NCBI RefSeq assembly: GCF_014645895.1
Contig: NZ_BMMP01000002.1
Location: 434,001 to 498,000, forward strand
Direction: 5' to 3'
DNA length: 64,000 bases
Origin: Streptomyces daqingensis
GTDB lineage: Bacteria > Actinomycetota > Actinomycetes > Streptomycetales > Streptomycetaceae
Part shown: one piece after another, positions 61,600-64,000 of the stretch
How positions within the stretch are numbered: position 1 is the stretch's first letter
Layout of the letters: each line of letters begins with the position of its first letter
Notes under the pieces: generated by a model
Seen by the model: the letters and a program-made list of their open reading frames with translations, nothing else
Database searches by the model: none
Told to the model about the DNA's origin: nothing
Translations under genes and position numbers: made by a program

Positions 61600-63435
61600 G
61601 TGCGCAGACGTCTGTGGAGTGTCCCCCTCATGATCCTGACGAGCGTCGCGGGCCTCCCCGCGGTCGCCGTGGCAGAAGACCGCACCACGACCACCGAGCC
61701 GCTCCCCCTGGAGCGGCTCTTCGACAACCGGGCCGTCAGCGACGACGCGCACCCGGGTGAAGCCGACTTCGACGGAGCGGGCAACTCCCTCTCCGCGCAG
61801 GACCTGCACGCCGCCGGCTGGCAGCCGGGCCGCCGGCTCGACCTCGACTCCGCTTCGCTGCGGTGGCCCCGCACCTCTCCCGGCAGCCCCGACAACGTGC
61901 GCGCCGACGGGCAGCACGTACGGGTACGCGGATCGGGCAACGCCGTCTCCCTCCTGGTGGCGGGAACCTCGGCCGACGGGCGGCCGGGCGGTGGCGTGAA
62001 GGGCAGCGGCACCGTGCACTACTGGGACGGCACGAGCAGCCCGTACACCCTCACCGCCCCGGACTGGCGCGCGGGGCCGCTCGCCGAGAAGGCCGTCGCC
62101 CTGCCGCACGTCAACACCCGTGCAAGCGGGCAGCTCGCAGAGAAGGCCCGCCTCTACGCGGTGACGGTGCCCGCCGACCCCAGCCGGCAGATCCGCTCCG
62201 TGACGCTCCCCGACGACGCCGGCCCCCAGTCGGACCTGCACGTCTTCTCCGCTGCCGTGCGCCGCGAGGACTCCACGTGGACGGGGAGCTGGTCGGCGAG
62301 CAGCTCCGGCTACACCGCCCTCGGGCCGTGGCAGGACCAGACACTGCGGCTGGTGGTGCACAGCTCCGCCGGCGGGTCGCGGGCCCGCATCCGGCTGGCC
62401 AACACCTTCGCCTCGGCCCCGGTGGAGATCGGAAGCGCCTCCGTGGTCGTGCAGCGGGAGGGCGCCTCGGGACGCGGAAGGCCCGTGCCGCTGCGCTTCG
62501 ACGGACGGGACGGCGTCGTGATGCCCGCCGGCGCGCAGGCGGTCAGCGACCCCGTGGGCTTCCGCGTGCCGCCCGGCGCCAACCTGCTCGTGAGCATCCA
62601 CCTGCCCGGCCCCGTCGCCGCCGCGCCCGTGCACAGCGAGGCCATCCAGCGCTCGTACGTCAGCGGTGCGGGAAGCGGCGACCGTACGGGAGACGAGGAA
62701 GGCGCCGCGTTCACGGGGTCGTTGGAGGCGTGGCCGTTCCTGACGGGTGTGGACGTGCGGACGGGGTCTCCCCGCGCCGAAGGCGTAGGGGAAGGCCCCG
62801 GCTCCGTCGTGACCTTCGGCGACTCCATCACCGACGGTGTGCGCTCCACGCAGGACGCCAACCGGCGGTGGCCCGACGTCCTGTCGCAGCGGCTGCGCGC
62901 CCAGGACGACGTGCCCCGCTACGGCGTCCTCAACCAGGGCATCTCCGCCAACCGCGTCCTCTCCGACCGCTACCCGGGCGACGGGGTCAGCGACGACACC
63001 GGCGGTGTCAGCGCCCTGCACCGCCTGGAGCGCGACGTGCTGGCCCAGACGAACGCGCACACGGTGGTGGTCCTCGAAGGCATCAACGACGTGCGGTGGG
63101 GTGCCTCCGCCGAGGACGTCGTCGCCGGACTCAAGACGTTCGCGCAACGGGCACGCGAGCGCGGACTGCGCGTCGTCGGCGCGACACTGACGCCGTGTGA
63201 GGGCTACAAGGACTGCTCCCCGGAGGTCGAGGCCAGACGCAGCGCCGTCAACGAGTTCGTCCGCCACAACGGGGGCGTGTACGACGCCGTGCTGGACTTC
63301 GACGCCGTGGTGCGGGATCCGGCGCGGCCGCAGCGGATGCTGCCCGCGTACGACAGCGGCGACCATCTGCACCCGGGGGACGCCGGGTTGAAGGCGATGG
63401 CCGACTCGGTGGAGCTGAGGAAGCTGGTGCCGTAG
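61600..63435 (+). CDS. Secreted SGNH/GDSL hydrolase with N-terminal beta domain
   Basis: 611 residues from a GTG at 61600, chosen because it gives a compact signal peptide (RRRLWSVPLMILTSVAGLPA, cleaved after AVA) and AGAGAGG lies upstream; a GTG at 61501 would give an unlikely 37-residue basic extension. Residues about 30-380 are beta-rich. The catalytic domain follows: TFGDSITDG (nucleophile Ser), NQGISANR (Gly), LEGINDVRWG (Asn), and SGDHLHPGDAG (Asp/His). Such enzymes deacetylate or de-esterify polysaccharides or lipids outside the cell. A palindromic stretch (62770-62791) encodes a short Pro/Gly loop just before the catalytic Ser. Confidence 0.88.
   Translation: MRRRLWSVPLMILTSVAGLPAVAVAEDRTTTTEPLPLERLFDNRAVSDDAHPGEADFDGAGNSLSAQDLHAAGWQPGRRLDLDSASLRWPRTSPGSPDNVRADGQHVRVRGSGNAVSLLVAGTSADGRPGGGVKGSGTVHYWDGTSSPYTLTAPDWRAGPLAEKAVALPHVNTRASGQLAEKARLYAVTVPADPSRQIRSVTLPDDAGPQSDLHVFSAAVRREDSTWTGSWSASSSGYTALGPWQDQTLRLVVHSSAGGSRARIRLANTFASAPVEIGSASVVVQREGASGRGRPVPLRFDGRDGVVMPAGAQAVSDPVGFRVPPGANLLVSIHLPGPVAAAPVHSEAIQRSYVSGAGSGDRTGDEEGAAFTGSLEAWPFLTGVDVRTGSPRAEGVGEGPGSVVTFGDSITDGVRSTQDANRRWPDVLSQRLRAQDDVPRYGVLNQGISANRVLSDRYPGDGVSDDTGGVSALHRLERDVLAQTNAHTVVVLEGINDVRWGASAEDVVAGLKTFAQRARERGLRVVGATLTPCEGYKDCSPEVEARRSAVNEFVRHNGGVYDAVLDFDAVVRDPARPQRMLPAYDSGDHLHPGDAGLKAMADSVELRKLVP
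62770..62791. repeat. Imperfect palindrome inside the SGNH hydrolase gene
   Basis: CCCC-G-CGCC-GAA-GGCG-TA-GGGG forms a hairpin within the coding sequence and encodes part of a low-complexity linker (SPRAEGVGEGPGS) between the beta domain and the catalytic core. Confidence 0.5.
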
Positions 63436-63478
63436 CGCGCCCGGGGGGCGGTGGCCCGCCCCCGGGTCCGGCGAACAC

Positions 63479-63523
63479 GGAAGGGCGGCGGACAGGTCCT
63501 GCACACCTGCCCGCCGCCCTTCC
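63479..63523 (+). terminator. Terminator after the SGNH hydrolase gene
   Basis: GGAAGGGCGGCGGACAGGT (63479-63497) pairs with 63505-63523 over 19 positions with one G-U wobble and a seven-base loop. A second GC hairpin (about 63440-63467) precedes it. Confidence 0.75.
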
Positions 63524-63630
63524 GCCGGCACCGTACGGGACGGCCCGCAGGGCCGCGGTACCGCGCCGGGGCGCTCGGCAGTCGCTGGCTGCTCTCTACT
63601 CCTCAACGTCTCACCGTCAGGGAGCAGAGT

Positions 63631-63928
63631 GTGCGCGACGCCGTCGTGACGCCCGGGGGCGACTGGATGCGCTGGGCCGAACTGCCGGGACGGGAGCCGC
63701 CGCGTGTCTACGTGCACGGGCTGGGGCGCCACCTCGCCCGCCTACTTCGCGGAGGTCGCGTCCCATCCGCTGCTGGCCGGCCGCCGCTCCCTGCTGATCG
63801 ACCTGCTGGGTCTCGGCATCAGCGACCGTCCTGCCGGTTTCGACTACCGGCTGGAATCACACGCCGACGCCACCGCGACGCCCCTCACGGAGCGGGACAG
63901 CAACTGCACGGAGCAGGACCGGAGCTGA
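63631..63928 (+). pseudogene. Alpha/beta-hydrolase remnant, frameshifted and truncated
   Basis: A GTG at 63631 opens a hydrolase-like N-terminus (TPGGDWMRWAELPGREPPR, VYVHGLG). At 63719-63726 a run of four G, where three would keep the frame, shifts the reading frame. The other frame then continues the family sequence (ATSPAYFAEVASHPLLAGR, LIDLLGLGISDRPAGF, YRLESHADA). After about 63870 similarity ends, and the nucleophile elbow GxSxG never appears before the stop at 63928. It is most likely a decayed gene; a sequencing error could explain the shift but not the truncation. Confidence 0.7.
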
Positions 63929-64000
63929 CGGACGCGGCACGCACACCGCGTCCAGGCCGGGGTGCGCGCGGAGTCCGGCGTCGGCAGCGCAAGGCCGGCC

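Overview
The window reads as chromosomal DNA of a Streptomyces-type actinomycete. It is very GC-rich, coding is dense with frequent 1-8 nt gene overlaps, GTG and TTG starts are common, several promoters look leaderless, and one gene carries a rare in-frame TTA codon. The families present fit this: mycothiol/DinB, F420-type oxidoreductase, crotonyl-CoA reductase and two gamma-glutamyltransferases. No rRNA, tRNA, CRISPR array, prophage or classical biosynthetic cluster was seen. One small non-autonomous transposon-like element is present.

Layout. 1-279 holds the N-terminus of a lipoprotein sulfatase. 529-5674 is a minus-strand carbohydrate (probably polyol) uptake and oxidation locus: DeoR regulator, binding lipoprotein, two permeases and a zinc alcohol dehydrogenase. 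Three 10-bp-periodic direct repeats lie upstream of the regulator, followed by a DUF5107 protein (6079-8130). 8373-11396 holds an Sfp-type phosphopantetheinyl transferase divergent from an antibiotic-kinase-like phosphotransferase, then a small secreted four-cysteine protein. 11494-17308 is a compact five-gene minus-strand peptidase operon: M55 D-aminopeptidase, M20, S9, LD-carboxypeptidase and DinB. 17549-24569 holds a DHA2 exporter with a three-repeat C-terminal extension, an SRPBCC protein, a radical SAM protein behind a LexA-type box, a RidA-like protein, a PNPOx-like protein, a GNAT and a TTA-containing HEAT protein.

24926-34389 is the ethylmalonyl-CoA pathway: a double-length 3-hydroxyacyl-CoA dehydrogenase, a TetR regulator, and an operon of crotonyl-CoA carboxylase/reductase, ethylmalonyl-CoA mutase, malyl-CoA lyase, mesaconyl-CoA hydratase and methylsuccinyl-CoA dehydrogenase. 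Together they would convert acetyl-CoA through crotonyl-CoA to glyoxylate and propionyl-CoA, and could feed C4/C5 extender units to polyketide synthesis. Two palindromes overlap the promoter of the operon. Phosphatidylserine decarboxylase and synthase follow (34560-36042). 36183-39785 carries a glycerate kinase, a CrtI-like oxidoreductase and an inositol-phosphatase-family enzyme.

39874-47464 is a dipeptide/oligopeptide ABC operon ending in a gamma-glutamyltransferase-family enzyme. 47635-51241 holds a sirtuin, an unknown protein, a 204-bp MITE and a MurJ-type flippase. 51406-57836 is a reductive-pyrimidine-type catabolic locus: beta-ureidopropionase-like amidohydrolase, class III aminotransferase, dihydropyrimidinase, an LLM flavin/F420 oxidoreductase and an NCS1 permease. 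It has no classical dihydropyrimidine dehydrogenase. 58186-63928 holds a secreted gamma-glutamyltransferase, two small unknown proteins, a secreted SGNH hydrolase and a frameshifted alpha/beta-hydrolase remnant.
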